From positions 1-64,000 of the forward strand of contig NZ_CAJPVH010000025.1 of the NCBI RefSeq assembly GCF_905397395.1: DNA of 64,000 nucleotides, written 5' to 3'. Below, piece after piece: positions 17,126 through 26,211 of the stretch. Position 1 is the first letter of the stretch, and each line of letters starts with the position of its first letter. Both the position numbers and the translations under genes were made by a program. The stretch is from Cupriavidus campinensis. GTDB taxonomy: Bacteria; Pseudomonadota; Gammaproteobacteria; Burkholderiales; Burkholderiaceae. The notes beneath the pieces are model-generated. The model was given only the letters and a program-made list of their open reading frames with translations, had not been told where the DNA came from and did not search any database.

Positions 17126-18661
17126 TTAAGCCGCCTTCCGATGCTGGTGCTTCCGCTCCGGCTTGCACTCGTACTTGAGTTCGCGCCGGCCGTCCTCGTA
17201 CGCTACCTCGAGCCGCACGGTGAAGCCCCAGAGTCGCGTCACGTGGCGCACCACTTCGTCGAAGCTGTGCGCCAGCGGGCGGCGGTCGCTCTGCAGGTGA
17301 CGCAGCGTCAGTGAGCGGTCCCCGCCCACGTCCACGTTTGTCACCTGGATATTGGGCTCCATATTGGAGAGATCGTACTGGTTCGCCAGCAGTTGGCGAA
17401 TCGCGCGATACCCTTCGTCGTCGTGGATCGCCGTGACGCGCAGCTTGCCTTCGCGGTCGTCGTCGAGCACCGAGAACAGCTTCAGCTCGCGGATCACGCG
17501 GGGCGACAGGAACTGGAGCAGGAAGCTTTCGTCCTTGAAGTTGCGCATCGCGAAGTCCAGCGTCTGCCGCCAGTCACTGCCCGCGATTTCCGGCGCCCAG
17601 CGGCGGTCCTCCTCGGTCGGGTTCTCGCACATGCGCCGCAGGTCCTGGAACATCAGGAAGCCCAGCGTATAGGGGTTCAGGCCGCTGTAGTAAGGGCTGT
17701 GGTACGGCGGCTGGTAGATGACGTTCGTGTGGGCCTGCAGGAGTTCGAGCATGAAGGCATCGTTGACCAGCTTCTCCTCGTACAGCTGATGCAGGATCGT
17801 GTAGTGCCAGAACGTTGCCCAGCCTTCGTTCATCACCTTGGTCTGGCGCTGCGGGTAGAAGTACTGCGCGATCTTGCGCACGATGCGCACGATCTCGCGC
17901 TGCCACGGCTGGAGCTTGGGTGCGTTCTTCTCGATGAAGTACAGCAGGTTCTCCTGCGGCTCGGGCGGGAAGGCGATTTCCGGTTCCATCGCCTCCTCTT
18001 CCTCCTTGAGCAGGTGCGGCCGGTGCTTGGGCAGGGTGCGCCAGAGGTCGTTCACCTGCATCTGGAGGTAGCTCTCGCGCTCGGTCTGGCGTGCCTGCTC
18101 CTCGGTGATCGACAGCTTCTTGGGCCGCTTGTAGCGGTCCACGCCGTAGTTCTGCAAGGCGTGGCAGGAGTCCAGCAGCAACTCCACTTCCTGCTCGCCA
18201 TAGCGCTGCTCACACTCGGCCACGTAGTTCTTGGCGAAGAGCAGGTAGTCGATGATTGCGTCGGCGTTGGTCCAGGTGCGGAACAGGTAGTTGCCCTTGA
18301 AGAACGAGTTGTGCCCATAGCAGGCGTGCGCGATGGTCAGCGCCTGCATCGGCATCGTGTTCTCCTCCATCAGGTACGCGATGCACGGATTGGAGTTGAT
18401 CACGATCTCGTAGGCCAGGCCCATGTGGCCGCGCTGGTAGCTGCGCTCCGAGGCGAGGAAGTGCTTGCCGTACGACCAGTGGTTGTACCCCACCGGCAGC
18501 CCGGCAGACGCATAGGCGTCAAGCATCTGCTCAGCCGTGATGATCTCGATCTGGTTCGGATACGTGTCGAGCCCGAAGTCGCCGGCAATGCGGGCGATTT
18601 CGCGGTCGTAGCGCTGGATCAGCTCGAAGGTCCACTCCGAGCCCGTGGATAGGTAAGCCAT
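17126..18661 (-). CDS. ycgB: SpoVR family protein (YcgB)
   Basis: 511 aa, full family length. Recognised by the conserved core NEGWATFWHYTILHQLYE, HSPYYSGLNPYTLGFLMF and the C-terminal VTNVDVGGDRSLTLRHL region. In B. subtilis SpoVR affects spore cortex, but in proteobacteria the protein is almost always partnered with PrkA (YeaG) and YeaH, as here. Its biochemical function is not established. It is the last gene of the three-gene operon, 57 bp after yeaH. Confidence 0.93.
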   Translation of the reverse strand: MAYLSTGSEWTFELIQRYDREIARIAGDFGLDTYPNQIEIITAEQMLDAYASAGLPVGYNHWSYGKHFLASERSYQRGHMGLAYEIVINSNPCIAYLMEENTMPMQALTIAHACYGHNSFFKGNYLFRTWTNADAIIDYLLFAKNYVAECEQRYGEQEVELLLDSCHALQNYGVDRYKRPKKLSITEEQARQTERESYLQMQVNDLWRTLPKHRPHLLKEEEEAMEPEIAFPPEPQENLLYFIEKNAPKLQPWQREIVRIVRKIAQYFYPQRQTKVMNEGWATFWHYTILHQLYEEKLVNDAFMLELLQAHTNVIYQPPYHSPYYSGLNPYTLGFLMFQDLRRMCENPTEEDRRWAPEIAGSDWRQTLDFAMRNFKDESFLLQFLSPRVIRELKLFSVLDDDREGKLRVTAIHDDEGYRAIRQLLANQYDLSNMEPNIQVTNVDVGGDRSLTLRHLQSDRRPLAHSFDEVVRHVTRLWGFTVRLEVAYEDGRRELKYECKPERKHQHRKAA

Positions 18662-18718
18662 GAACTTCCTCCCTTATCCCATGAACGTACGCGGATGCGC
18701 CGCCGTGCTGGCGCGCCG

Positions 18719-19996
18719 CTACCTGCCACCGGGCCAGGCGGCCCGCTTCTGGAAGAGATCGTGCAGCACCGGGTAGATCTCGTCGGCACCGATGATGCGC
18801 TGCATCGCGAAGTGCTCGAACTGGTTCTTCACCGTGAGATATTCCTCCCACAGGTTCTGCGGCTCCTCGGATGCCACCTCCACGTAGGCGTAGTACTGCA
18901 CCAGTGGCAGGATCGATTCGCGCAGCAGCCGGCCGCACAGTTCGGAGTCCCCCGCCCAGTTATCGCCGTCGGAGGCCTGCGCACAGTAGATGTTCCACTG
19001 GCTCGCCGGATAGCGGTCGTGAATCACCTCGACCATCAGCTTGAGCGCGCTGGACACCACCGTGCCGCCCGATTCGCGCGAATGGAAGAAGTCTTCCTCA
19101 TCCACTTCCTTGGCCACCGTATGGTGACGGATGAACACCACGTCAATCCGCTCGTAGTTGCGCTTCAGGAACAGGTACAGCAGCATGAAGAAGCGCTTGG
19201 CGAGGTCCTTGCGGCTCTCGTCCATCGAGCCGGACACGTCCATCAGGCAAAACATCACCGCCTGGGCCTGTGGGCGCTTCTTGAGCACGCGGTTGTTGTA
19301 GCGCAGGTCGAGCTTCTCAATGAAGGGCACGCGGTCCACGCAGGCGCGCAGGTGCCGCATCTTCTCCATCATCTCCACCGCCGTGTCCGTATACGGGCCG
19401 TTCTGCTCGATCTCCTCGCTGTAGGCGATTTCCAGCTCGCGCAGCCGCTTCTGGTACGGGCTCGACAGCGCGATCCGGCGCCCGAGCGAACTGCGCATCG
19501 TACGCAGGATGGAGAGATTCGATGGTGTCCCGTCGATGGAAAACCCGGCACGCACCTTGCGCACCTCGGCAATCTTGGCAAGGTGGCGCTTGGCCAGGTC
19601 TGGCAGCGCCATGTCCTCGAAGAAGAAATTCAGGAAGTCCTCGCGCGACAGCGTGAAGACGAAATCGTCCTCGCCCTCGCCGCTGTCGCTGGCCCGCGAG
19701 CCGCCGCCACCACTGCCCTGCTGCTGGCGATCGAAGCTGTCACCCCGGACGAACTTCTTGTTGCCGGGGTGAATCCACTCACGCTTGCCGCCCTGGCCGT
19801 GATGAAAAATCGGCTCGGTGATGTCCTTGACCGGAATGGACACCTGCCCGCTCTGCTCGATGTCCATGATCTTCCGGCCGGACACCGCCTTCGCCACCGC
19901 TTGCCGGATCTGCTCGCGGTATCGCTTGATGAAGCGTTGCTGGTTGACGGCACTCTTGTTGCCGCCGTTTTCGCGCCGATCGATGACCGTAGCCAT
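18719..19996 (-). CDS. yeaH: YeaH/DUF444 family protein with a von Willebrand-like MIDAS motif
   Basis: 425 aa from the ATG at 19996 (MATVIDRREN), preferred over a start 10 codons upstream because GGACGG precedes it. YeaH/YhbH family: an N-terminal basic region, a Gly/Ser-rich linker (about residues 75-95), and a C-terminal vWA-like domain with CLMDVSGSMDES near residue 250, the DxSxS metal site. Its partner PrkA kinase is encoded just upstream, and the pair is part of a stationary-phase and nitrogen-stress response in enterobacteria. Middle gene of the operon. Confidence 0.93.
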   Translation of the reverse strand: MATVIDRRENGGNKSAVNQQRFIKRYREQIRQAVAKAVSGRKIMDIEQSGQVSIPVKDITEPIFHHGQGGKREWIHPGNKKFVRGDSFDRQQQGSGGGGSRASDSGEGEDDFVFTLSREDFLNFFFEDMALPDLAKRHLAKIAEVRKVRAGFSIDGTPSNLSILRTMRSSLGRRIALSSPYQKRLRELEIAYSEEIEQNGPYTDTAVEMMEKMRHLRACVDRVPFIEKLDLRYNNRVLKKRPQAQAVMFCLMDVSGSMDESRKDLAKRFFMLLYLFLKRNYERIDVVFIRHHTVAKEVDEEDFFHSRESGGTVVSSALKLMVEVIHDRYPASQWNIYCAQASDGDNWAGDSELCGRLLRESILPLVQYYAYVEVASEEPQNLWEEYLTVKNQFEHFAMQRIIGADEIYPVLHDLFQKRAAWPGGR

Positions 19997-20068
19997 AAGC
20001 CGTCCGCCCGCCTTGATAAGCCGCAACCGCCAGGTCGCGTGGATGAAGGAGACCGCGTCCGGTTGCTG

Positions 20069-21991
20069 TTACGACGATTTCCTGACGCGCAGATACCACT
20101 CCACCAGTAGTCGAACCTGCTTCGGCGTGTACCCTTTCTCCACCATCCGGTTGACGAAGTTCTCGTGCTTGTCCTGGTCCTCCCGCGTCGATTTCGCGTT
20201 GAACGAGATCACCGGCAGCAGGTCCTCCGTGGTGGAGAACATGCGCTTCTCGATCACCATCCGCAGCTTCTCGTAGCTGGTCCAGACCGGGTTCTTGCCA
20301 CCGTTGTTGGCGCGCGCCCGCAGCACGAAGTTGACGATCTCGTTGCGGAAGTCCTTCGGGTTCGAGATCCCAGCCGGCTTCTCCACCTTCTCGAGTTCAT
20401 CGTTCAGCGCGTTGCGATCGAGGATCTCGCCGGTGTTCGGATCGCGGTACTCCTGGTCCTGGATCCACAGGTCGGCGAACACCACGTAACGGTCGAAGAT
20501 GTTCTGGCCGTACTCGGAATACGACTCCAGGTAGGCGGTCTGGATCTCCTTGCCGATGAACTCCACGAACGGCGTGGTGAGGTACTCCTTGATGTACGAG
20601 AGCAGCTTGGCCTCCTGCTCCGGCGGGAACTGCTCGCGCTCGATCTGCTGCTCGAGCACATAGAGCAGGTGCACCGGGTTGGCCGCGACCTCGGTATTGT
20701 CGAAGTTGAACACCTTGGACAACACCTTGAACGCGAAGCGCGTGGACAGCCCGTTCATGCCCTCGTCGATGCCGGCGTAGTCGCGGTATTCCTGGTACGA
20801 CTTCGCCTTCGGGTCCACGTCCTTGAGGCTTTCGCCGTCATAGACACGCATCTTCGAGAATACGTTCGAGTTCTCCGGCTCCTTGATCCGCGTGAGCACC
20901 GCGAACTGCGCCATCATCTTGAGCGTGTTCGGGGCGTTGGGTGCCGCCGAGAGCGAACTGCTGCGCAGCAGCTTGTCGTAGATCTTGACCTCGTCCGACA
21001 CGCGCAGGCAGTACGGCACCTTCACGATATAGATCCGGTCGAGGAATGCCTCGTTGTTCTTGTCAGCCTTGAATGTCTGCCATTCCGCCTCGTTCGAGTG
21101 GGCAAGGATCACGCCATCGAACGGAATCGCGCCGAAGCCTTCCGTACCCTTGTAGTTGCCTTCCTGCGTGGCGGTCAGCAACGGGTGCAGGACCTTGATG
21201 GGCGCCTTGAACATTTCCACGAACTCGAGCAGGCCTCGGTTGGCCAGGCAAAGTCCGCCGGAATAGGAATAGGCATCCGGATCGTCCTGCGGGAAATCCT
21301 CCAGTTTGCGAATGTCGACCTTGCCGACCAGCGAGGAGATATCCTGGTTGTTTTCATCGCCAGGCTCCGTCTTGGAAATCGCGATCTGCGACAGCACCGA
21401 TGGCCTGAGCTTGACCACGCGGAACTTGGTGATGTCGCCGTTGAACTCGTGCAGGCGCTTGACCGCCCACGGCGAGGGAATGGTATTCAGGTAGCGCACC
21501 GGAATGCCATAGTCCTCCTCCATGATCTTGCCGTCTTCATCGGCCGAGAACAGCCCGAGCGGCGATTCATGGATGGGGGAGCCCTTCAGCGCATAGATGG
21601 GAATCTCTTCCATCAGCGCCTTGAGCTTTTCCGCGAGAGACGACTTGCCGCCGCCCGGGGGCCCCAGCAGATACAGAATCTGCTTGCGTTCCTCAAGGCC
21701 CTGCGCCGCGTGCTTGAAGAAAGAGACGATCTGCTCGATCGTGTCTTCCATTCCGTAGAAGTCGCGGAAGGCCGGGTAGACCCGGATAACCTTGTTGAAG
21801 AACAGTCGGGACAGTCGAGGATCGTGGTGGGTATCCACCAGTTCAGGCTGTCCGATTGCGGCGAGCATGCGTTCGGCAGCAGTCGCGTAGGCAGTAGGAT
21901 CCTTCTTGCAGATCTCCAGGTACTCCTGGATGCTGTATTCCTCTTCCTTGCGTGCTTCGAAGCGCGTGGCGTAGTGGCCAAAAATGTCCAT
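20069..21991 (-). CDS. prkA: PrkA-type serine protein kinase (YeaG)
   Basis: 640 aa, the typical length. An AAA-like domain with P-loop GPPGGGKSS (residues 110-118) is followed by the PrkA C-terminal kinase-like region. Full-length similarity to YeaG is evident, for example DIFGHYATRFEARK at the N-terminus and ITKFRVVKLRPSVL in the middle. The family phosphorylates proteins on Ser and may also act as an AAA+ protease or chaperone. First gene of prkA-yeaH-spoVR. Its leader is unusually long and gene-free (see 21992-22901). Confidence 0.95.
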   Translation of the reverse strand: MDIFGHYATRFEARKEEEYSIQEYLEICKKDPTAYATAAERMLAAIGQPELVDTHHDPRLSRLFFNKVIRVYPAFRDFYGMEDTIEQIVSFFKHAAQGLEERKQILYLLGPPGGGKSSLAEKLKALMEEIPIYALKGSPIHESPLGLFSADEDGKIMEEDYGIPVRYLNTIPSPWAVKRLHEFNGDITKFRVVKLRPSVLSQIAISKTEPGDENNQDISSLVGKVDIRKLEDFPQDDPDAYSYSGGLCLANRGLLEFVEMFKAPIKVLHPLLTATQEGNYKGTEGFGAIPFDGVILAHSNEAEWQTFKADKNNEAFLDRIYIVKVPYCLRVSDEVKIYDKLLRSSSLSAAPNAPNTLKMMAQFAVLTRIKEPENSNVFSKMRVYDGESLKDVDPKAKSYQEYRDYAGIDEGMNGLSTRFAFKVLSKVFNFDNTEVAANPVHLLYVLEQQIEREQFPPEQEAKLLSYIKEYLTTPFVEFIGKEIQTAYLESYSEYGQNIFDRYVVFADLWIQDQEYRDPNTGEILDRNALNDELEKVEKPAGISNPKDFRNEIVNFVLRARANNGGKNPVWTSYEKLRMVIEKRMFSTTEDLLPVISFNAKSTREDQDKHENFVNRMVEKGYTPKQVRLLVEWYLRVRKSS

Positions 21992-22901
21992 ACCTCACTC
22001 CCGTCAGAGTCCCACGTCCGAGGCGAAGGCAGTTTGACTCCCCTAAGACATTCGCGGCAATTTTGCGTTCCACCACCCCGGCCTGGCGGAGTTGCCATGT
22101 TGCGAAGTCTTTACTTCATCATAGTCAAATAACGGCGTTCATGAGGACGGAGTTGACGTGTTACGCACGTCCCGTTCGTTCCTTGCGACACGCAATGCAA
22201 CACAACCTGCTTCGCGTTTCGCACTGCACGAATCCCTCGCTGTTCTCATCCCGCTGCGACGGGCCATTGACCATGCTTGTGACACACCTTACACCTTTCC
22301 GGCGTGAAGTGCACAACGCCGTGTGTAACGATGTATCGAATCCAGTAACGTCTGACACGTCTGTCGGTCATGCACCGACATCGCTGCCACAGAATGCCTT
22401 CACTATGAAGCCGCACGCGGCCATCCGCCATCGTGCAAACGAACGATTCATGCATGACGTCATGCGCAATGCGTGACCACCACCGCACGACGGCCGGCTT
22501 GCACGGCTGCCTCCATGACATGTCTTTCGACCATCGTGCGCGTGACGACGATGACCACGCGCGCGTCGGTGTTTTCACTGCGGCAAGTTGCCGCGCGACG
22601 ATTCATGACGCGCCGTCAGCAGTGTCGGCCTCCGAGTGCCAATTGGACTTGCACCCCACGCCGAGCCCCGCGCCGAATCCCACGCCCGAACCGCGCCCAT
22701 GCACCGACATTGCGTTTGCTCCCGGCCCCCGCCCGCGCCACGCACCGCGCAAGTGCGCGCAGTGCGGGCCTGTGCCGCTACGGGACGGGATGAGCACTTT
22801 GCGTGCCACGATGGGGGCGTTGCGTTTTGCATCGCAGCAATCGTTGCGGCGAGCGCCCGCACGATCACACGTGCGGGGATCAATACGGGATCAATGCGGG
22901 A
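21992..22901. other. 910-bp gene-free stretch upstream of prkA
   Basis: No ORF here has coding character: those open are short, Cys/His/Arg-rich and without family features. The base composition is lower in GC than the neighbouring genes. Visible structure includes a hairpin TGTCGGT-CATGC-ACCGACA (22362-22380), a hairpin CCCGCAC...GTGCGGG (22856-22877) and a threefold GGGATCAATnC-like repeat running into the SDR stop (22876-22907). It must contain the prkA promoter. An off-register sigma-54-like sequence at 22057-22072 is discussed under rejected items. Confidence 0.6.
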
Positions 22902-23816
22902 TCAGATCGGGTCCCAGTTGATGACGTCGGGCGAGCGCTCGAGCGGGAAGAAGCTGCCGCGCATGGCCGGCATGGCGATCTCCGCCACGGTCTCCGGCGT
23001 CCAGCCCTCGCTGGTATGCACCGAGCGCACCGGGCGCGGCTGGCTCATCAGCATGATCTCGTTGGCGCGCACGGCGAAGATCTGGGCGTTGACCTCGCGC
23101 GCGGCGTCGCTGGCCAGGAACACGGCCACGGGCGAGATCTTGCCCGCCTCCATCTTCTGCAGCCGGGCCACGCGGGCTTTCTCTTCCGGCGTCTCGGACG
23201 GAATCGAGCTGGTCATGCGGCTCCAGGCGAATGGTGCGATGCAGTTCGAACGCACGTTGAAGCGGGCCATGTCCAGCGCGATGGACTTCGAGAGCGCCGC
23301 GATGCCGAGCTTCGCCGCCGAATAGTTGGCCTGGCCGAGGTTGCCGATCAGGCCCGAGGTGGACGTCATGTGCACGAACGCCCCGCTTTCCTGGTCCTTG
23401 AAGTAGTTGGCCGCCGCGCGGCTGACATAGAACGTGCCGTTCAGGTGCACGTCGATGACGGAGCGCCACTCCTCCTCGTTCATCTTGAAGAACATGCGGT
23501 CGCGCAGGTTGCCGGCGTTGTTGACCACCGCGTCGATGCGGCCAAAGTGGTCCAGCGCGCATTGCACGATGGCATTGGCCGAACTCCAGCCGGACACGCT
23601 GTCGGTGTTGGCCACGGCCTCGCCGCCCGCCGCTCGGATCTCCGCCGCCACGCGCTCGGCCGGGCCGGCGTCGCCGCCCTCGCCGGTCATGCTCACGCCC
23701 AGGTCGTTGGCCACCACCTTGGCACCGGCCGCCGCCATGCCGAGGGCGATCCCTCGCCCGATCCCGCCGCCCGCGCCCGTCACAATCACCACCTTGCCTG
23801 CCATCAAACCGCTCAT
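22902..23816 (-). CDS. Short-chain dehydrogenase, (R)-3-hydroxyacyl-CoA dehydrogenase-like
   Basis: 304 aa. Classical SDR: TGAGGGIGRGIA (NAD(P)-binding) near the N-terminus, NNAG, Ser in MTSTSG and the catalytic YSAAK. The GVSMTGEGGDAGPAERVAAEI insertion and the longer C-terminus resemble the dehydrogenase part of peroxisomal multifunctional enzyme type 2, so an acyl-CoA or steroid-type hydroxy substrate is likely. Divergent from the LysR gene at 23963, and one of the functions of the acyl-CoA cluster to its right. Confidence 0.88.
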   Translation of the reverse strand: MSGLMAGKVVIVTGAGGGIGRGIALGMAAAGAKVVANDLGVSMTGEGGDAGPAERVAAEIRAAGGEAVANTDSVSGWSSANAIVQCALDHFGRIDAVVNNAGNLRDRMFFKMNEEEWRSVIDVHLNGTFYVSRAAANYFKDQESGAFVHMTSTSGLIGNLGQANYSAAKLGIAALSKSIALDMARFNVRSNCIAPFAWSRMTSSIPSETPEEKARVARLQKMEAGKISPVAVFLASDAAREVNAQIFAVRANEIMLMSQPRPVRSVHTSEGWTPETVAEIAMPAMRGSFFPLERSPDVINWDPI

Positions 23817-23859
23817 CGTCTCGCTCCTGTTGCGCGCTGGGGCGCCATCGCCGCCGATC

Positions 23860-23890
23860 CGGGGAACATCCCCGTTTTATTGCGGCGCAA
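23860..23890. promoter_or_regulatory. Palindromes between the SDR and lysR genes
   Basis: CGGGGA-ACA-TCCCCG (23860-23874) is followed by TTGC-GGC-GCAA (23880-23890). They lie in the 146-bp divergent region and may be regulator sites for the LysR product or part of either promoter. Neither resembles the pair at 26015 and 26138. Confidence 0.3.
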
Positions 23891-23962
23891 GATACGATAG
23901 ATTGTCGGCGCTGACTTTGGAATTCACAAATCACAAAAGTGGCCTTTGGCACGAACGAAACC

Positions 23963-24865
23963 ATGCACTACGATTTGACCGACCTGCGCCTCTTCCTCAA
24001 CGTGGGGGAGACCGAGAACCTGACGCGGGCGGCCGAACGCAGCTTCCTTTCCCTGCCCGCCGCCAGCACGCGCATCAAGCAGCTGGAGGAGGCGTTCCAG
24101 ACCCAGTTGCTGATCCGGCAGGTAAAAGGCGTGCGCCTGACGCCGGCCGGCGATGCCCTGCTGCGCCACGCGCGGGAGGTATTCCGCGAGCTGGAGTGCA
24201 TGCATTCCGACTTGCGGCCCTACGCCAAGGGCGTGAAGGGGCGCGTCCGGCTGCTGGCCAACACCACGGCCACCAACTCCTTCCTGGCCACGGCGCTGTC
24301 GCGCTTCCTGTCCGAGAACCCCGATGTCGATGTCGAACTGGAGGAGCACCTGTCCGCCGAAATCGTCTCCGCGATTGGCGCTGGCGCGGCCGACCTGGGC
24401 ATCGTGGCCGGCGAGGTAGCCACCCAGGACCTGGACGCGATGCAGCTCTGCAGCGACGAACTGATCGTGATCGCCCCGGTCAACCATCCGCTGCCGGCCT
24501 TCAAGACGCTGCATTTCGCCGATCTGCTCGATAGCTGCCGCTTCGTCGGGCTGAACCAGTTCTCGGCGATCCAGTCCTTCCTGGACCGGATTGCCAACGG
24601 CATGGGCAAGCGCATCAGCCTGCGGATCCAGGTGGGCAGCTTCGACGCGGTGTGCCGGATGGTGGAAGCCGGCGCTGGCATCGCCATCGTGCCGAACAGC
24701 TGCGCGCGCCGCTATGCCAGCCGCAAGGTCCTGCGCTTCATCCGTCTGGAGGACGACTGGGCGCGCCGCGAGCTGCGGCTCGTGCGCCGGCCCGGGCGCG
24801 AACTGCCCCAGTTCGCCGAAACGCTGATCCAGTATCTGGTGGAAGCAGCGCGGGAGCCGGTCTAG
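23963..24865 (+). CDS. LysR family transcriptional regulator
   Basis: 300 aa from the ATG at 23963 (MHYDLTDLRLF). A GTG at 23939 is in frame but would add residues not seen in the family. HTH: LRLFLNVGETENLTRAAERS then LPAASTRIKQLEEAF, followed by LLIRQVKGVRLTPAG. A normal effector domain follows. It sits between the divergent SDR gene and the Bug/acyl-CoA dehydrogenase genes. The inverted TTCGG-N5-CCGAA elements at 26015 and 26138 are good candidates for its targets. Confidence 0.9.
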   Translation: MHYDLTDLRLFLNVGETENLTRAAERSFLSLPAASTRIKQLEEAFQTQLLIRQVKGVRLTPAGDALLRHAREVFRELECMHSDLRPYAKGVKGRVRLLANTTATNSFLATALSRFLSENPDVDVELEEHLSAEIVSAIGAGAADLGIVAGEVATQDLDAMQLCSDELIVIAPVNHPLPAFKTLHFADLLDSCRFVGLNQFSAIQSFLDRIANGMGKRISLRIQVGSFDAVCRMVEAGAGIAIVPNSCARRYASRKVLRFIRLEDDWARRELRLVRRPGRELPQFAETLIQYLVEAAREPV

Positions 24866-24901
24866 CCGCCTCCCGCCGCCGCCCTGGGGGCGAGTTAGCC
24901 T

Positions 24902-25930
24902 TCAGTCAGCCTTCACCCCGGCTTCCTTGATGATCGGCGACCACTTGTCGATCTCCGCAGCCAGCCAGGTGCGCAGCCCCTCGGGCGTCTGCTTGTCCGC
25001 CGGCACGATCACCGCGCCGAGTTCCTGGAGCCGCGCCACCACCGCCGGGTCCTTCAGGCCGGCACGCAGCGCGCCGTTGAGCTTGTCGATCACCGCCGGC
25101 GGGGTGCCCTTGGGCGCGTAGATGCCGTGCCAGACCTTGACCTCAAAGCCCTTCAGCCCGCCCTCGCGCAGCGTGGGGGTATTCGGCAGCGCGGGAATGC
25201 GCTCGGTCGTGGTCACGCCATACAGCTTCACCTTCTCCGCCTTGATATGCGGCAGCGTCTGCGTGGTCTGGTCGCAGAGCACATCCACCTGCCCGCCCAG
25301 CAGCGCCGTCAGCGCCGGCGCGGTGCCCTGGTACGGAATCGTCTGCAAGTCCACGCCGATGGCCTTCTGGAACAGCATGCCGCATAGCTGCGACACCGCG
25401 CCCAGCCCGGCGTTCGCCAGGTTCACCTTGCTCTGGTTCTGCTTGATATAGGTAATCAGCTCCGGCAGCGTATTGGGCGGCAGGTCGTGCCGGCCCAGCA
25501 GCGTCATCGGCACGTCCGCCACCTGGCCGACGAAGCTGAAGTCCGTCAGCGGCTTGTACGGCAGCTTGGAGTACAGCGCCGGTGCCGTGGCCATGCCGTT
25601 GTGATGGATCAGGATCGTGTAGCCGTCCGGCGCGGCCTTGGCCACGTAGGCGGCGGACACCGTGCCGCCCGCCCCGAGGCGGTTTTCCACCACCACGCTC
25701 TGGCCCAGCGACTTCGACATCGCCGCCGCCACCGAGCGCGCCACCACATCCGTAGGACCACCCGCCGCGAACGGCACCACCATGGTGATGGGCCGGGACG
25801 GATACGGGTCTGCCGCGTGGCTGCGTCCGGGCAGGGTCAGGGCCACGGCGGCGGCCATACCAAGTGCAGCCCACAGCACGTTTCGGCAATGATGGGCGAT
25901 CACGGCGGACTTCGGCCTGGATGATTTCAT
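24902..25930 (-). CDS. Bug/TctC family periplasmic solute receptor
   Basis: 342 aa from the ATG at 25930, preceded by CAGGAGAC; the longer in-frame extension is GC-biased noise. Signal peptide to about residue 36 (GRSHA-ADPYPSRP). Bug signatures: ITMVVPFAAGGPTDVVAR, LGQSVVVENRLGAGG, PDGYTILIHHNG, IPYQGTAPALTALLGGQ. Divergent from the acyl-CoA dehydrogenase operon, so the ligand is probably the acid that operon degrades after CoA activation. No membrane components are nearby. Confidence 0.92.
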   Translation of the reverse strand: MKSSRPKSAVIAHHCRNVLWAALGMAAAVALTLPGRSHAADPYPSRPITMVVPFAAGGPTDVVARSVAAAMSKSLGQSVVVENRLGAGGTVSAAYVAKAAPDGYTILIHHNGMATAPALYSKLPYKPLTDFSFVGQVADVPMTLLGRHDLPPNTLPELITYIKQNQSKVNLANAGLGAVSQLCGMLFQKAIGVDLQTIPYQGTAPALTALLGGQVDVLCDQTTQTLPHIKAEKVKLYGVTTTERIPALPNTPTLREGGLKGFEVKVWHGIYAPKGTPPAVIDKLNGALRAGLKDPAVVARLQELGAVIVPADKQTPEGLRTWLAAEIDKWSPIIKEAGVKAD

Positions 25931-26014
25931 ACGGCGTCTCCTGGGTGCGCGTGTTGCACGCGTCTGGTTTGAGAATCGATGGCCGCAGCGTGGAAGCAAT
26001 CGCCGCGCGGCACA

Positions 26015-26031
26015 ATTCCGATTTGCCGAAG
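26015..26031. promoter_or_regulatory. LysR-type box facing the Bug gene (copy 1)
   Basis: ATTCCGATTTGCCGAAG contains a near-palindrome of the TTCGG-N5-CCGAA type (T-N11-A core). It matches the reverse complement of copy 2 at 26138-26154 in 16 of 17 positions. It lies 85-101 bp upstream of the Bug receptor ATG at 25930. Confidence 0.55.
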
Positions 26032-26137
26032 GCGGAGCACGGCGCCCGTGAAGTACAAAGGTTCCCCCTAATGACCCCCGCCCCCCGGACCGGCCGGGCC
26101 GGATCTCCCACCCCCGCGGCCCCGCCCCAAAGCCTCG

Positions 26138-26154
26138 CTTCGGCAAATCCGAAT
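26138..26154. promoter_or_regulatory. LysR-type box facing the acyl-CoA dehydrogenase operon (copy 2)
   Basis: CTTCGGCAAATCCGAAT is the inverted partner of copy 1 and is itself palindromic in TTCGG-N5-CCGAA. It lies 58-74 bp upstream of the ATG at 26212, the usual place for a LysR activator site. Confidence 0.55.
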
Positions 26155-26211
26155 GTCCCCGGCGCAGCCCCTCGGGAATAATGGCCACACTTCGACACAG
26201 ACGACATTGCC

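Noticed and set aside
22057-22072. Sigma-54-like promoter upstream of prkA (minus strand TGGAACGCAAAATTGC)
   Set aside because: Resembles the -24/-12 consensus, but the GG and GC are 11 bp apart instead of the required 10, so I do not call it.
20165-22132. 655-codon plus-strand ORF opposite prkA
   Set aside because: Antisense shadow of the highly conserved PrkA gene with typical Arg/Val/Leu-rich nonsense translation.
22246-22578. 110-codon minus ORF in the gap before prkA
   Set aside because: Cys/Trp/Arg-rich translation, no ribosome site and no homology signals.
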